Assembly: GCA_002633005.1 (NCBI GenBank)
Contig: NMRA01000386.1
Span: 366,393-430,392, forward strand
DNA length: 64,000 bases
Direction of reading: 5' to 3'
Origin: Phoronis australis
Taxonomy: Eukaryota; Phoronida; Phoronidae
In this document: positions 45,945 through 58,400 of the stretch, in pieces
How positions within the stretch are numbered: position 1 is the stretch's first letter
How the letters are laid out: each line of letters starts with the position of its first letter
Position numbers and translations under genes: made by a program
The notes under the pieces: model-generated
What the model saw: the letters and a program-made list of their open reading frames with translations, nothing else
What the model was told of the DNA's origin: nothing
Databases searched by the model: none

Positions 45945-46445
45945 TGGTGGAAAGTGTCGCTGTAAACTTACGTGCGTAAATTAATTCTTATTAGTGGCGT
46001 AAATTAATTATTTGCGGCGTAAAGTAATTATTGCGGGCGAAATTTTACGACGACACTTTCCCCCACTGACCAATCAAATACGCACGTGAACTATGTGCGT
46101 AAGTTAAATATTGTTTGTGCCGTAAATTCATTGCTAAAGGCGTAAATTAATTTATGCCGTAAATAATTACTTTACGATGTTAAAAATTAAATTACGCCGT
46201 CAGTAGTTAAGTTTAAACGGTATAAATTAATTATTTGCAGTGTAAATTTATCGTTGGCCAAATGGGTGAAAGTTACGCACGTAAATAACGTGGGTATCTT
46301 AGCTTTAGTTTACGCCATTAAAAGTTACTGTTCATTGCAAATAATTAATTTACGCTGTAAATAATTAATTTACGTAACCAAAAAGAACTACTTTACACAA
46401 GTAACTTACGTCCGTAACGTTCACCCATTTGGCCAACGATAGACG
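45945..46445. repeat. Cluster of cgtaaattaatta repeats and nested inverted repeats
   Basis: The short unit (g)cgtaaattaatta and its complement occur more than ten times. Two larger inverted pairs are visible: ggaaagtgtcgctgtaaa with tttacgacgacactttcc (about 45950 and 46047), and 46250-46283 with 46407-46440 (tcgttggccaaatgggtgaa with its complement). A third piece of the latter follows at 46446-46467. This is probably a stack of MITEs. Confidence 0.75.
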
Positions 46446-46469
46446 GTCACTCATTTGGCCAACGATAAA

Positions 46470-47790
46470 AACGTATGCAACAGTAAAGACGAATGCGGTC
46501 TCTTGCTACAATACAATAATGCTCTAATCACTGAACTCAACTGGAAATTTCCGAAAACTCGGCCACCCAAAAGTATTCCCATGCGTGCCTGTTTTGGAAA
46601 ATTTTCCAAAGTAAGCCCTTGGTCGCTTTTTCGAAAACCGTTGTTTGCGATTTCAATCAAATAACTACAATTTAGCGAGATGATGACTTTGTTGGTAACT
46701 AAACGTATTACTATGTGGCACCTTTTCAATGACACGTGATTTCCGAAAATACGCCCCCTAATTGCGGGCGTAGTATTCGGTTTCGCAAATTTGACACATA
46801 TGAAAGGTTATTTTCTGATTATCCATGCGCGCACCCAGCCTTCAATATGGGGGGCTCGAATTCTTGACGTCGTGGACCTTTTGCTGTGGACTAAAAAAAA
46901 ATAAAAAAACGGGAGCACCAGTGCGAAGTGCGTGTTTACGCTTATTTAGTGGACTTATGTCCCATTTTCTAGGAGTTTTTGTCGCTCAGGGGCGGACCTT
47001 TTTTGCCCACTTCGCCAAATGGGGGGGCTCATTCGAGCTCCCCGAGCCCCCCCCCCCTGGGTGCACGCATGTTATCCGCCCATGGGTCTATTTTCGCGAA
47101 GTCCCGGACGGCAGTCATGGAATGTCAACTCCCACGAGTGACCTATGCATTCTGGTGTTGGAGCATGCGACCATGAGATTTCGCGATACTTTGCGAGAGT
47201 TTGCATTGAATTCCCGACTGTCTGTTTAACTGATTTTTAGCTGTGTGTTATCAAATCATGTCTAATTTCATTGTTTCATTTGCATTTTATATTTTTTATG
47301 AAAAGCTGTATTGTAAACATTGCTGTAGTGCTGAACGAAAACCTGCTGCCACTTTTGACAACCTATCAAATTGCATGACATTGTTAAGAGTTGGCAACCT
47401 AACTGAGACATGATTTTGGGGTGTAACAATAATGTAAAGGTGCTTTCCGGAAATAAATGGCATTTCCTGTATAAGTGTTTGTTCTGCAATTGTAAATGAA
47501 TACTCACAGATGTGTTATGTAACTTAAGAATAACTAACTACACAAGTAACTAAATATGTGTCTGATTTTCTATTTTCAGAAAATACATACTTTACAGAGT
47601 TAAATCTATTAGTTTTGTTGACATTAGTCTTGTTACACTGACTTTGCAATAAGTGCTTACCTAACCTTAATAAGAAAAGAAATGAATTAGAACTGAACTG
47701 TGGCTGACGAGGAAAGAACTACACCTTGAGTGTAAGAAAATAATTGGTTTTAGTTAGAAAAAGAGGATGTTAATGCCGTTCGTGCGAACT
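46470..47790. other. No gene seen; G/C-run insertion
   Basis: Includes a G/C-run segment at 46985-47080 (ggggcggacc, ggggggctc, then cccccccccc) like those at 31079, 42553 and 58050. The plus-strand open frame there is low-complexity. No domain was recognised. Confidence 0.4.
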
Positions 47791-47912
47791 TTGATGGAAT
47801 AAGATTGGCAGCCCTGTCCATGGAGGTCACCAGCGGTAAAAAACTTTTAGGCAACGTGACAGAGGGTGCAATCACAGCACATACTATCGAACTAGAGACA
47901 AATTGTCTCCCT

Positions 47913-47940
47913 GTGCGACTATATTCGTGTATAGTCGCAC
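47913..47940. repeat. Perfect 11-bp hairpin
   Basis: GTGCGACTATA and TATAGTCGCAC flank a six-base loop. It lies inside a segment where gtctccctgtgcgac and gtcgcaccacgcac are themselves near-repeats. Function unknown. Confidence 0.8.
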
Positions 47941-48036
47941 CACGCACAATTTGTCGCCTCCGCGACTGTTGGTGTCGAGTGCCACAATATCACAAAAGAC
48001 CTTACGGGGCATCTGGAACACCTCACCGGTGTTTTG

Positions 48037-48309
48037 GTAGTCTCAAATTGTCCCTCGGAGGTGTTTCGAGTCTGCACTTGTGCGAACTTTAACCGGAACA
48101 GAAAGTCGTGTGACTGGCAAAATGGAGAATGACATCGAATGTGCCCGGACATCTCCAGTGAAAAAGGCTTAAACGTGACGCTAATAGTTCGCTTCGACAC
48201 AGGCAACAGATAATGATGTTGCGTACGACGTGCTAGTCGGATAGCCAATAATTTTTACCAAATCCCTGTGTGCAAATCTGAAACACCTCCGAGGGATAAT
48301 TTGAGGCTT
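48037..48309. repeat. Inverted repeat pair with about 28-bp arms
   Basis: ctcaaattgtccctcggagg at about 48040 and its near-complement cctccgagggataatttgag at about 48285 bound 270 bp of non-coding text. It looks like a small TIR element. Confidence 0.6.
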
Positions 48310-48749
48310 TCTACTCCTAGAAAATTTATGGTTTTACTGAGATGAAATCTAGAAATCTGGCTTAATGAACAGATTTGTTTTGATAAGGCCCTACGAAAAC
48401 TTACTTGCTTTTATGAAGTGCGTTGAATATGCAAGTTTAGTGTAGAATGCGGTGGATTTATGTGATGTACAATTTAAATTCCTTATAATGCGTATAATTA
48501 CGAGCAATGCAAATAGCTCATTTGTCTAGTGAATTTTGCATGTATTGTTATATATAATTATTTTGCGACAGATAGTTTTACCCGCACTGTAACTGCTTTA
48601 TTTTAAACGGTCAAATTCTTCGGCCACCTTTTCGGTGAATTGTTTGGCAAAACTTCTTGAGCAACGGCACTTGTATTTCTTAAACTGACCTATCACAAGC
48701 TCCGCCCCCCTTGCGTAATGTCGGCTAACAAACAATAAGTTTTGCCCGG

Positions 48750-48866
48750 CAACGTGTTGTTTGTTGGGTAAAATGGCCGCTTGGAAACAAAGGTGTGTCA
48801 AGAATGATGAGTTTTAAATGGTCAGTTAAGCCGTCACTTAAAATCCTGGCGATAGGTCAAATTGCC
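48750..48866 (+). repeat. Dispersed repeat, partner of 28518-28637
   Basis: Reverse-complement partner of the repeat at 28518-28637. A short open frame starts inside it (48795-49001), ends in acidic then Thr/Ile-rich text, and has no recognised domain. Confidence 0.6.
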
Positions 48867-49783
48867 CAACGAGAGCGCTCGGAGGAGCGACACTTGGCGG
48901 AACTAATCGAAAAGACGACGATGAGGGAGACGACGACAATCAAGACGATCACGGCGGCAATTATGAATAAGACGATAACACGACAACATTCATGTGCCTA
49001 GCGAAGAAATCAAATAGGTAGCAGACAATCNGACCTCTGTTTGCGATAAGGGAGCATTATATATAATCCAGTTGTGTTGGTGTTGAAGGAGCAGGTCAGT
49101 GCCAAGTTTTGTCACTTCAAAGCTGTACGAGTGAACCGAATTTTGCTCACGGCGTTACGGCCGGGTACGATCAGCCTTGGCTGGAGTCAACACTTCTGGT
49201 TTAGAGCCCGATCCGATGATGAGTAGATGAGGGCGAAGCTCCCTGGGCAGCTTCGCAAGATCGGGGCGATCTCGCCTTCCGTCAGCGGAAGGCAATGTGT
49301 CTCAGATGTCTCATTTGGATATGGTGACTGTCTACCGTCATTCAATTAGCGTCAAAGTTGTTTTGCTTTCGTATATAAAGATATCAAGAAACTAGTCTAA
49401 AGAAAAGTCACATTAATTTGAAGAGTGATAGTCACGGAACAAGTGCAATGTATTCTGCTTGCAAATTGCTTTCTGAAGTTTGACATCCCATGTGTTTGGC
49501 ATATATGTTGACTGAATTAGGCACAACACCATGATCCGGACCAAAATTGCGTAATTCAAAGTAGCTCACACTAACTCTGAGGTCACGGATTGCGTGTGAA
49601 GCCCCCAACCAATCTAAGAGGGTTTGTGCAGGTGATTACTGCATCCATTGGGTGGGTTTTCAAATTCGACATATTCGCTAATAGCTACATGTATGAATAA
49701 AACTGAGGTTATAAAAACTTTTATTAAATCATGAGTTTATTTGGCGGCATTTCACTCAGGCCCTGAACTCAGTCATAAGGGTG

Positions 49784-49950
49784 GGTCAATTAGGATACTA
49801 GGCCCAGTTTGTTTATACAACTGGTAACTCGACCCAGAGTGATGACACCATCTGTGCAGGCAGTGCTGTTCATCAATTCAACTATGGATATGTAGGCGTA
49901 TCTTTGACAAATGCAAGTCGATTTTGACCAAAAACATACCGTTGTGGTCG
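49784..49950 (-). repeat. Dispersed repeat, partner of 43582-43769
   Basis: Same family as 43582-43769 in the opposite orientation; matching blocks are listed there. It lies in the intergenic region between ZNF-B and KYAT. Confidence 0.7.
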
Positions 49951-50370
49951 AAGTAAGGTAATTTATAATTACTTCTAGAAATTCAATGAGAAAAATGCAA
50001 CACATTCCACTCACAGGCAGCAGACGGGTTATCACTGTCGTAAATCAAACGTCAAGACACCCACATCGTCTGGTTTAACGGCCTTGAAATCCGCCGGCAA
50101 TCTTCAAAGAAACCACCCGATTGTAGGCAACTTCGTCGCAGCAAGTTGCTGATGATATCGTTCTAGCTTGGCTGACGGAGTACAACTCGTTGATGGGCAA
50201 TTACCAAAGGCTCATAAACCAGCAGGCAGCAGTTGGAAATTGCGGAAAGCCATGTGTCATTGTACAATTCTAGAGCTATTTTCTGTCAAACATGAGTGAA
50301 AATGAAAAACATATAAACCTACCAAATCAAGACAGGTAAACTAAACATGACAGTTAAGATTTAAGTAAAT

Positions 50371-50451
50371 ACACAAAACGTACCGAGCGTGGCGTACATG
50401 AAATAATATCCCACGAGACATTACTCCGCGTATCGACCGAGACCGAAGGTC
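50371..50451 (+). repeat. Partial copy of dispersed repeat unit 1 right end
   Basis: About 80 bases match 23866-23946 at roughly 83% by eye, including cacgagacatta and gtatcgacc. Confidence 0.65.
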
Positions 50452-50991
50452 ATTGACCAGAGTGCGTAGCCTACACGTCGTCTGTTTTCACGAAGGTGTC
50501 AAAAGTGCCACAGTTTATGACAGCTCCGTCGGAATTATAATGTTGTAGCGTTGTTGCAGGTAGTTCTCGCATTTCTGCGGATTCTGTAGCATGGATAGGT
50601 CCACTTGTTGCTGCCCATGTAATACTGTCGCCGATAGTATCTGGTGCTGTCATGGCCAGTGACAATAATGTTTGATATTGGCGAGGAATCACTGAGTGCT
50701 TGAGTTGCAGACGATTATATAGAAATTGAAAACTGAGACAGAACTGTCATATAATTAACAGTCCTGTTCCAGATATTACGATTGAGACCTGGTGACATGT
50801 TGAGTGGTATTTACACTGCTAAAATTGTATTACTTTAAGCTATTTTCCGAAAGTTTGATGATCTAACCAGCTAACGACGTCGAGTCGACATTGACCTACC
50901 TTTTGAACCTTCAATGTCAGAGGTCACTGTTGAAGTAGTGCGGGAGGTGAATATGGAAAACATTATTTCATGGCCGTGTTTCCCTCCACAG

Positions 50992-51382
50992 ATTCAACGC
51001 GTATGGGATAAATTGCAACGACATCGTGATCCACGCCATCTATCTATACGACGGTCTGCTAAACTGTGGAAAAGAAAAGCGGGTCTCGTTTGGGAGATCA
51101 TTCCACAATTCAGCAGAAGCATATCTAAACAATAGTTCATATTTCAGTAGGCCTACGAATGGAAGGGATATTTACAGTGCTCTGGCATGGAAAAGAATGC
51201 GAACCCTTCCCGTTCAACAAAGATATCGTGAAGATAACAGGGACTCTTGTTATGGGAACAGTTTAATGCATTTTGAAGCTATTGCTCTGATACTGCGGAT
51301 ATGTAGGGAAGGGAGATTAGAACGAGAGAGAAGGCCATCATATGTCGCTGAATTATCAGAGTTAATTAATCCTTTGCCTTGA
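50992..51382 (+). CDS. Unassigned possible terminal exon
   Basis: A strong acceptor (tgtttccctccacag) is followed by an open frame of 129 residues to a TGA when read from the second base: FNAYGINCNDIVIHAIYLYD, RVSFGRSFHNSAEAYLN, ALAWKRMRTLPVQQRYRED, LMHFEAIALILRICREG and ELSELINPLP. The composition is protein-like and no family is recognised. Upstream exons were not found. A dispersed 119-bp repeat begins six bases after the stop and another repeat lies 540 bases upstream, so it may belong to a mobile element. Confidence 0.35.
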
Positions 51383-51388
51383 ATTCTT

Positions 51389-51507
51389 TTTATGATCGAC
51401 ATATGTCCCGGATAATAGATAAATGATACGTGCGTCGCAAGCTCGTTACCAGAGATGAAAAGGAGACTGATGTAGGCGATATCAGGTCATTTATTATGAC
51501 TAGTACA
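51389..51507. repeat. 119-bp dispersed repeat, copy 1
   Basis: Matches 63124-63242 in direct orientation with about ten differences and equal length (tatgatcgacatatgtccc, gataaatgatacgtgcgtcg and ggtcatttattatga are shared). Non-coding. Confidence 0.85.
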
Positions 51508-51509
51508 AG

Positions 51510-52440
51510 AAGCTTAAAACTGTCATTGCACCTGATATCTATGTCTACATGTACGTTAGTTTTGAAATTTATATGTAATGATATCTTTCATTGAGCATGA
51601 AACTTTATTTAATGCACCACGTATATATGTGTAATATGATGTTTAGATAAATTGTTCACAATGGCAGTCTGTTGACTTTTCGAAGGATGGATGTGACTTT
51701 AACTCTTCTATATCCTCTGTAGGGTGCACAGTATCCGTGCTTCATCTTAGCCAAGTTTTCTCCCTGCTCACGACAAATGAGAACCTTTGACTTGTGCAGC
51801 ATCTCAGTGTCTGGGTGGTGGTGTTGTGATTCGTTCGTTTAAACTAAGTAAAGATTTGGGCGCTGTTTCCCTGCAAAATTGTAGCCAAGACAAATATTGA
51901 GACCTATATATCATCTCCCACTAAGGGACTGGGCTGTATGACTGAAGAGCTGACGTCAGCTGATGCAGATCCCACCTGTTTTTTATGAAGAAAACGATTT
52001 AAAGTCTTTTGCCCTTATACTGTTCATATTGTCTGATTTTTTACACCTCGTAGAATAGACTCATTTACATGCATAGTTTTGGAGCTGTCAAGAACTGTTC
52101 TTTTTTCAAGCCTAAGCTCAACAAAAATTATTCTACCGCTCATTCTTAACGCTGCAAGCTCCACCCATTCGGAAACGTGGCCAATTCTTTGTTGTTTGTT
52201 TCTGCAGTCGTCTTTAAGTCTACACGTTAAACACATCCACAGACAGTACGTCACGCGTGTGAGACTTCATGCCAAACCTCGTCCTCTTAGAAATGCGGAA
52301 TAAGGATCACTGCTTCACCTGATGGTGGGTAGTTATTTCATAGACAGGCACTCTTTAAATCAACACACTGGCAGGGACTGGCGAGCTAAGAATTTTCTAT
52401 TGTCTTCAAATTTGATTTTTATTGTTTTCATCCATTTCAG
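51510..52440. other. Upstream region of KYAT, no gene seen
   Basis: Intergenic sequence before the first recognised KYAT exon. It probably contains promoter and 5'UTR, but no element could be assigned with confidence. Confidence 0.4.
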
Positions 52441-52466
52441 TTCTAAGTGCACTGACTGAGCACATC

Positions 52467-55400
52467 ATGGATGAACTCTCTGGCAAGGATCGTTCAAGGA
52501 ATGAATGGTAATTATTTCCCAGGGTCGCCATCAAGTCAAACCGTCTGTCAGCGCCTGTTGACTTTGTTTCTTGCTTAAACTGAAAGCGGGAAGCTTTTTA
52601 AAAATTGAACGAGACATGGAAGAGTGTTATAGCTTCATTAACAGAAATTAAGGCCTTGATCTTTTAAATGTTTGAAACAACATGACACCCTGGAACTGTA
52701 ACTGTCTCTAAACCTCAAGAACATTAAAGCTTTGAGCGTGTTACGTACTCTATGGTGGTTGGAAAAGGTTTTGTGTTGCTTAACTTGAAACCAAAAGGTA
52801 GAGTCACTGTTGAATGGCGCCCTTAGCAGTAGGAGGTACAAGTAGAGCATTGGGTAGTGACAGAAACATTTATGGGGGGAAAACTTTTATCAAAGTTACA
52901 CGATTTCAACGTGTCTCTTCCAAATTTCCGTCTCAATAAAATTCGAGGTGTTCTAAAGTTGTCCCTACAGGTGTAAGTGCAAACTACCAAAATTGAGATG
53001 CAGTGCATTCCACATAGAAGAGAATAAGCTACAGCTATGTCATATGCAATGTCCGCTCTAAGATACCGTAAGCTACGACAACCACATTTTCGAACAAAAC
53101 GATATTTGCCGTAGCTCTCGAAGCGACGTGCTGATGTTTTTTGGAGAGTGCCCGTGGAGGGGGGGAGATAAAAAACTGGTATGTTTGGGTATGATTCAAT
53201 ATAGGCTCAAATGGCTTTTGTTTGTATGAAAAAGTAGTGAGGATTAAGAGCGGAAACAACCTAAGTTTACGCAGTTGTCCTTGAGTTTTGTGTGTGCACA
53301 GTGCGTCATTTTCCACAATGCGTCTGTGGCCTTCATTCAAATGGAAAATGCTACTTTTTCCTTCAGGGTTTCGTTTACAGACCATGCCCGGACGGCATCT
53401 CTTAACTTGTGTCAAGGATTTCCAGACTTTTCTGGTCCACAGTATGTTAAAGAGTTTCTGAGCCAAGTGGCGCTATCTGACGATCCATTGGTTCACCAAT
53501 ATACTCGTTCCGCGGTAAGATGGTGACAAGTTTACTTATGATCAAACAAAAAAGAAATTAAGTGTGGAACATGCTGGAAGTTGTTAAATAATTAACCTTT
53601 ACTTCAACTGTTATCTTCAAAAATCCTTCTTGTCGACTGTACTGCCATAAATCAACGAGTTGATGCGGTAAAGTAATAATTAGTAGTCTTCTTACATGCC
53701 AAGTGTGACGTTTAAACTGTCAACAGTTCTAGCTTACGTATTGTAAATATCATTATTCGAGCTTTCTTGGGTGACTATAAAGACATTTGATCAGTCGCTT
53801 AGTGTCCCCGCCCCCTTTTCCGTTGACAATAGTTATATTTAATTATCCTCGAAATTCCTTCTGTGATCGATTCCCTGGTTTTCCCGGTCATATGAAACTA
53901 GCTTTTGTGAGTTGCCATGCGGATGAAGCGGTCAAATTCGTGGGTCGTGGGTCCAGAGGGTCGTAGGGTGTGGGGCTCGAGGGGGTTTTAGAACAATCCA
54001 AGACAGTACCAATTTTGTTATCTAAAAGTGACTCATCTGGTTACATGTGGAGACAATTTGAATGAATCTAAGCAATATACGTTTAAGAGTTTACGAAGTA
54101 AATGCTGTGCTGCAGGGTAACCCTCAACTCGTCGAAGCAATTGCTAAACTTTACTCGCCACTGGTTCATCGAGACTTGGACCCAATGTCGGAGGTTGTGG
54201 TCACCGTTGGTGGTGTAGGAGCGCTGTTTGTTATCATTAATGGACTAATATCGCCAGGAGATGAGGTAATACATCACATGCGCGTGTGCTGAAGAATGAC
54301 AGCTCGCGCGTGTTCTGAAGAACGACAGCTCGCGCGTGTGATGAAGAATGACAGCTCGCGCGTGTGCTGAAGAACGACAGCTCATGCGTGTGCTGAAAAA
54401 TGACAGCTCGCGTAAATGTTGAAAAATTTTAATTATCCAACATTTACGCGAGCTTAGATAATTGGTAATTTGTATCTTATGTGTAGAATTGAATACTACT
54501 ACTCTCCATGACGCCTTCAATAGCAAAAATAACAATTACAATTACAATAACAGAAATGATTACAATCACACTAATAACAACTATGATGATATCAGTGGCA
54601 ATCTTATTACTGCGAGTCTTACTAGGATACCATTAATAATAGTAATAGTAATAATGATGATAATAATAATCATAATGATAGTAATGGTGGTAAATTTTTT
54701 AAAATGTTGACAAGAATTAAGTAAAATGATTTTCATATTATCATCAATCAACATTTAAAATGTTGATGATAATATGAAAATCTGTGTTGAATTTCTTCTC
54801 GTTTGGCATTAAAAACATAGCAGACAACAAAACTTCCGTAGGGGTGTCCATTAGGAAACTAAGTCAGGATGGTAATGTTTGGTCGTTGTTTCTTCTTTCC
54901 AATGATGCAAAACACTTAATGATGAACGTCTTCTCTCTTTCATTATCATGACCTGTCAGTTTCTAAGGTAAAGATGATTATTGGTTGTATTACAGGTGAT
55001 TATCATTGAGCCGTTCTTTGCATTCTACTCAACAATAGTCCGCAATGCTGGTGGAGTGCCTGTTTACATAGCTCTGAAACCAGCGGTGAGAGTCAACGTG
55101 GTAGAACAGATGTATGGGCCCCAATGTAAAGTAAAATGTGTGCCAATTAGATACATGCGAGTTACGTATCATTGTACAGCTCGTAATATATAAATTGTGT
55201 AAATTATTCAATTTACTAAAATTCTTACAATCTAGAATTTCCGTTCCTTGTTCTCACATATGGAGTAGCAATCGAATTCGTAACGCAAGTGCTCAGCGTG
55301 AGTTTTAACTCCCGATTTATAACATACATGTATCTACGCAACGTTTTAACATTCGCATACATATTGAGCGTTTATGAAATCTTCTGACCTTTTTAATAGA

Positions 55401-58400
55401 CACCACTGCGGTCATACTTAATGTAGTTTATGTTTCAAGAGTGGTCATTGTTCTTAACCTTCTTCCTGTTTCAGGAACCTCATAAAAATTTGGGTAAACT
55501 AATAAAAGGGATACTCATTTTTATGGCAACACCTTGATTTTCTGGAATTTTTATGAATGGGTTATTTTAACGTACTGAGCTGAGAGGAAAGCACTGCTAA
55601 ATCACGTGGGCCTTTCCGTCGTCACAAATGATAAAATTTGACCTAAACATTCCTTACCATTCCGCGTAGGCCAGCACTTGTATTCGAACGCACTTAGAAG
55701 TCGGGCGTGTAAGCTTTTACGTATAAGTAGTTATACGTACACGAACCCGTAGGCCTACGTTTGCTGAACCCGCCCTATTGTACTACACCCTGCCGAACAA
55801 ATGGAAAATTTCTCTAATAGAGTTTGAAGCAGTTTTACATGAGTTTGTTGACGAAAGTGTTAATAGGCGATCGGTGTACCTGTCTCTATTCTCCTTATTG
55901 TTTGCCTTTGTGCTTCCTTGTCTTATTTACCAATGGTTTATAGTGCATTTCGTTGTCTTCTATTTTAGCGTTTTCTGTTGTTTTGATTTTTACAATTTAT
56001 AAATTAGAATACGAAGTCCCCTCAAATAAATATACGACATAACCCCTGGGGCTGACTTAAATGTAAAAGGACTGGTACATTCTGTCATTATTGTGAAAGT
56101 TTTTGTCATTACTGGTAGAATCCTTCTCGGCTACTGACTGAAAATGACCTCGTTGCTGTATTTAATGGTCGTTATCAAAATTGCAAAATTTTCTTATCGC
56201 AGGGTCAGTTTCATAAAAAATGAATAAGACTTAAGACAAGAGTTTTGGTCTCAATTGAAAAAAAAGTGCAAAGGGTCTGAGAAAATACACATAACCGGGA
56301 GGTACTGAGCTAATCTCTATAAATTATTTCCAGACTGTCATGCGCTCATAATTACTTGGCTAAACCTTTGTTCAGCAATTGTGGAGTGGGATTGTAAGAC
56401 CAAATTTCTGTCTTAAGTCTTACGGCACTTTCGTTAAATGGACTCCAGGTGTCCGTTGTCGAACTTGGTCGGCTCAGTACACCATCGTACGAAGTGTCAC
56501 ATTCGTGACCTTTACCTCAGGTCAATTATTTTAGGAACACTCATCAGATGATGTTTTGCGTAGCGGTGACTTTACTCTTGATCCCGATGAGCTCGCCAGT
56601 AAATTTAGCCCAAAGACCAAAATGCTAATATTCAACACACCCAACAACCCTCTGGGCAAGGTTTGTATGTGATTTCAAATTAAATTATTCAACGTGACTG
56701 TAAAGGAATGCCGCAACTTTTTTTCTCCATGCGTAGTTCTATGGATTGACACAGGTCTGTCGATAGATATAGTACTAGAAAATCTATCGGTGAAGATAGT
56801 AAGTCTGTCTATGCAAATAGTAAAGCTATCGTCGTCGTTTCCAAAGCGATAGACTCTATCTATCTGTGAGACTATCTCGTTTGCTATCTGTGTCGATGGA
56901 GATAAGCCTGACGGCAATGTTGTTTTTGTCGAATAATCTTAAACAAAACACGTTAAAGTTTAATAAATTTGTAGCTGAAACTTACGGAAGCCTCCGTTTT
57001 TATGGTTCAGGTTTACAGCCGCGATGAGATGGAAGTTATAGCTGATCTTTGCCGACGACACAAGATCATCTGTGTAGCAGACGAAGTGTATGAGTGGTTA
57101 ACGTTTGACGGAACGGTTCACATTCGAATGGGTTTGTTACATTCATGTAGCTGTGCTCATGTTTATTCTTGAAGTCGATTGCTTCTAATTATAAGCCAAT
57201 AAATGCAGAGAGACATCATGAAAGGTTGTTTAAATGATACATCAGGACACTCCAGTTTACTAAATCATAACCAACTCTCATCTGCTCGAAGATAACAGCC
57301 TACTAAAGCAGTACCTATTTAACTGCCGTTCTCTTTAAGCTGGGAAAAAGATTTGATGGTCACTTGACTGAGACGGCAATTTTGTTGGTGCAGCTGATAG
57401 AAAATTGTTCAGATTGCCTTCAGTTACTAAAAGACACGTTGCTTTTGGAAAAATTAGGCCTAAATATGAGGAACGATTCAGAGAAATGTATTCGGTTCTG
57501 CCTTGAGCAATGCCTGAGTCACAAGCCACTTTTAACTGCGGTAAGAACGAATTGAAGTCAACTCAGCATACCTAAGTGACCTACTTCAAAAGATACTTAA
57601 TATCACTGAGGGGTGTTATCTCGAGACACCGTTTAGTCGATAAATAAAACCAAAAAAGGATGTGGTTCATATTTGGATGCGCATTCTAGACAACGGATTC
57701 CAATTACTAGGAAACAGAAGATTGGCTTGTGTAACAGTTCCCACGTATTTTTATACTAAAATATTTCGACATATTTTCGGGGTTAGCGTTTAATCGTACA
57801 ACACTGAAAAAATGTTTGTTTCAGCAACTCTCCCTGGTATGTGGGAACGAACCATAACCTTGGGAAGTGCTGGTAAAGCCTTCACGGTGACTGGTTGGAA
57901 GGTTGGTTGGTGCTTCGGACCAAAGGAACTTATAAATGAATGTGCATCTGCCGGTAGAGCCTGCTGGGGCACATGTCCCAGTGCCTGTCAGGTAAATGTG
58001 ACTTTTGTCATTTGTACTCTCTCTACACGTCAACGTTAATCCAGGCCCATAGCCAGGGGGTTCGGAGGGTTCGATCGAACCCCCTCCCCGCGGAAAAGGT
58101 CCAGCCCCAGCCTCTCCGTTAAAGCTAGCATATAGATGAACTACAACAACAAAATTGTTGCAGCTACTCTTTCTACTAACTGCACTGATAACCAAGTTAG
58201 TAAAATTTTTGAATTCTGATTCAAAGTGCTTTACGTAATCGTCGGGCCGTACCCGGCCAACTTCTCCCTCGTGGTGTTTGGCAATACGTTGATGACAGTA
58301 TCCGTGGTTGGTAATTCAATATTCCCAATTCGTTCTCTTTTAGAAATGCTAGTTCGTACTCATTTTTTCGTATTCTCATGCAGATGAAATCCAAATAAAG

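Noticed and set aside
46825-47229. 134-codon plus frame
   Set aside because: Low-complexity, crosses poly-A, G and C runs, and shows no domain; likely repeat-derived.
54462-54710. Asn-rich then Ile-rich plus frame
   Set aside because: Low-complexity A+T microsatellite in a KYAT intron.
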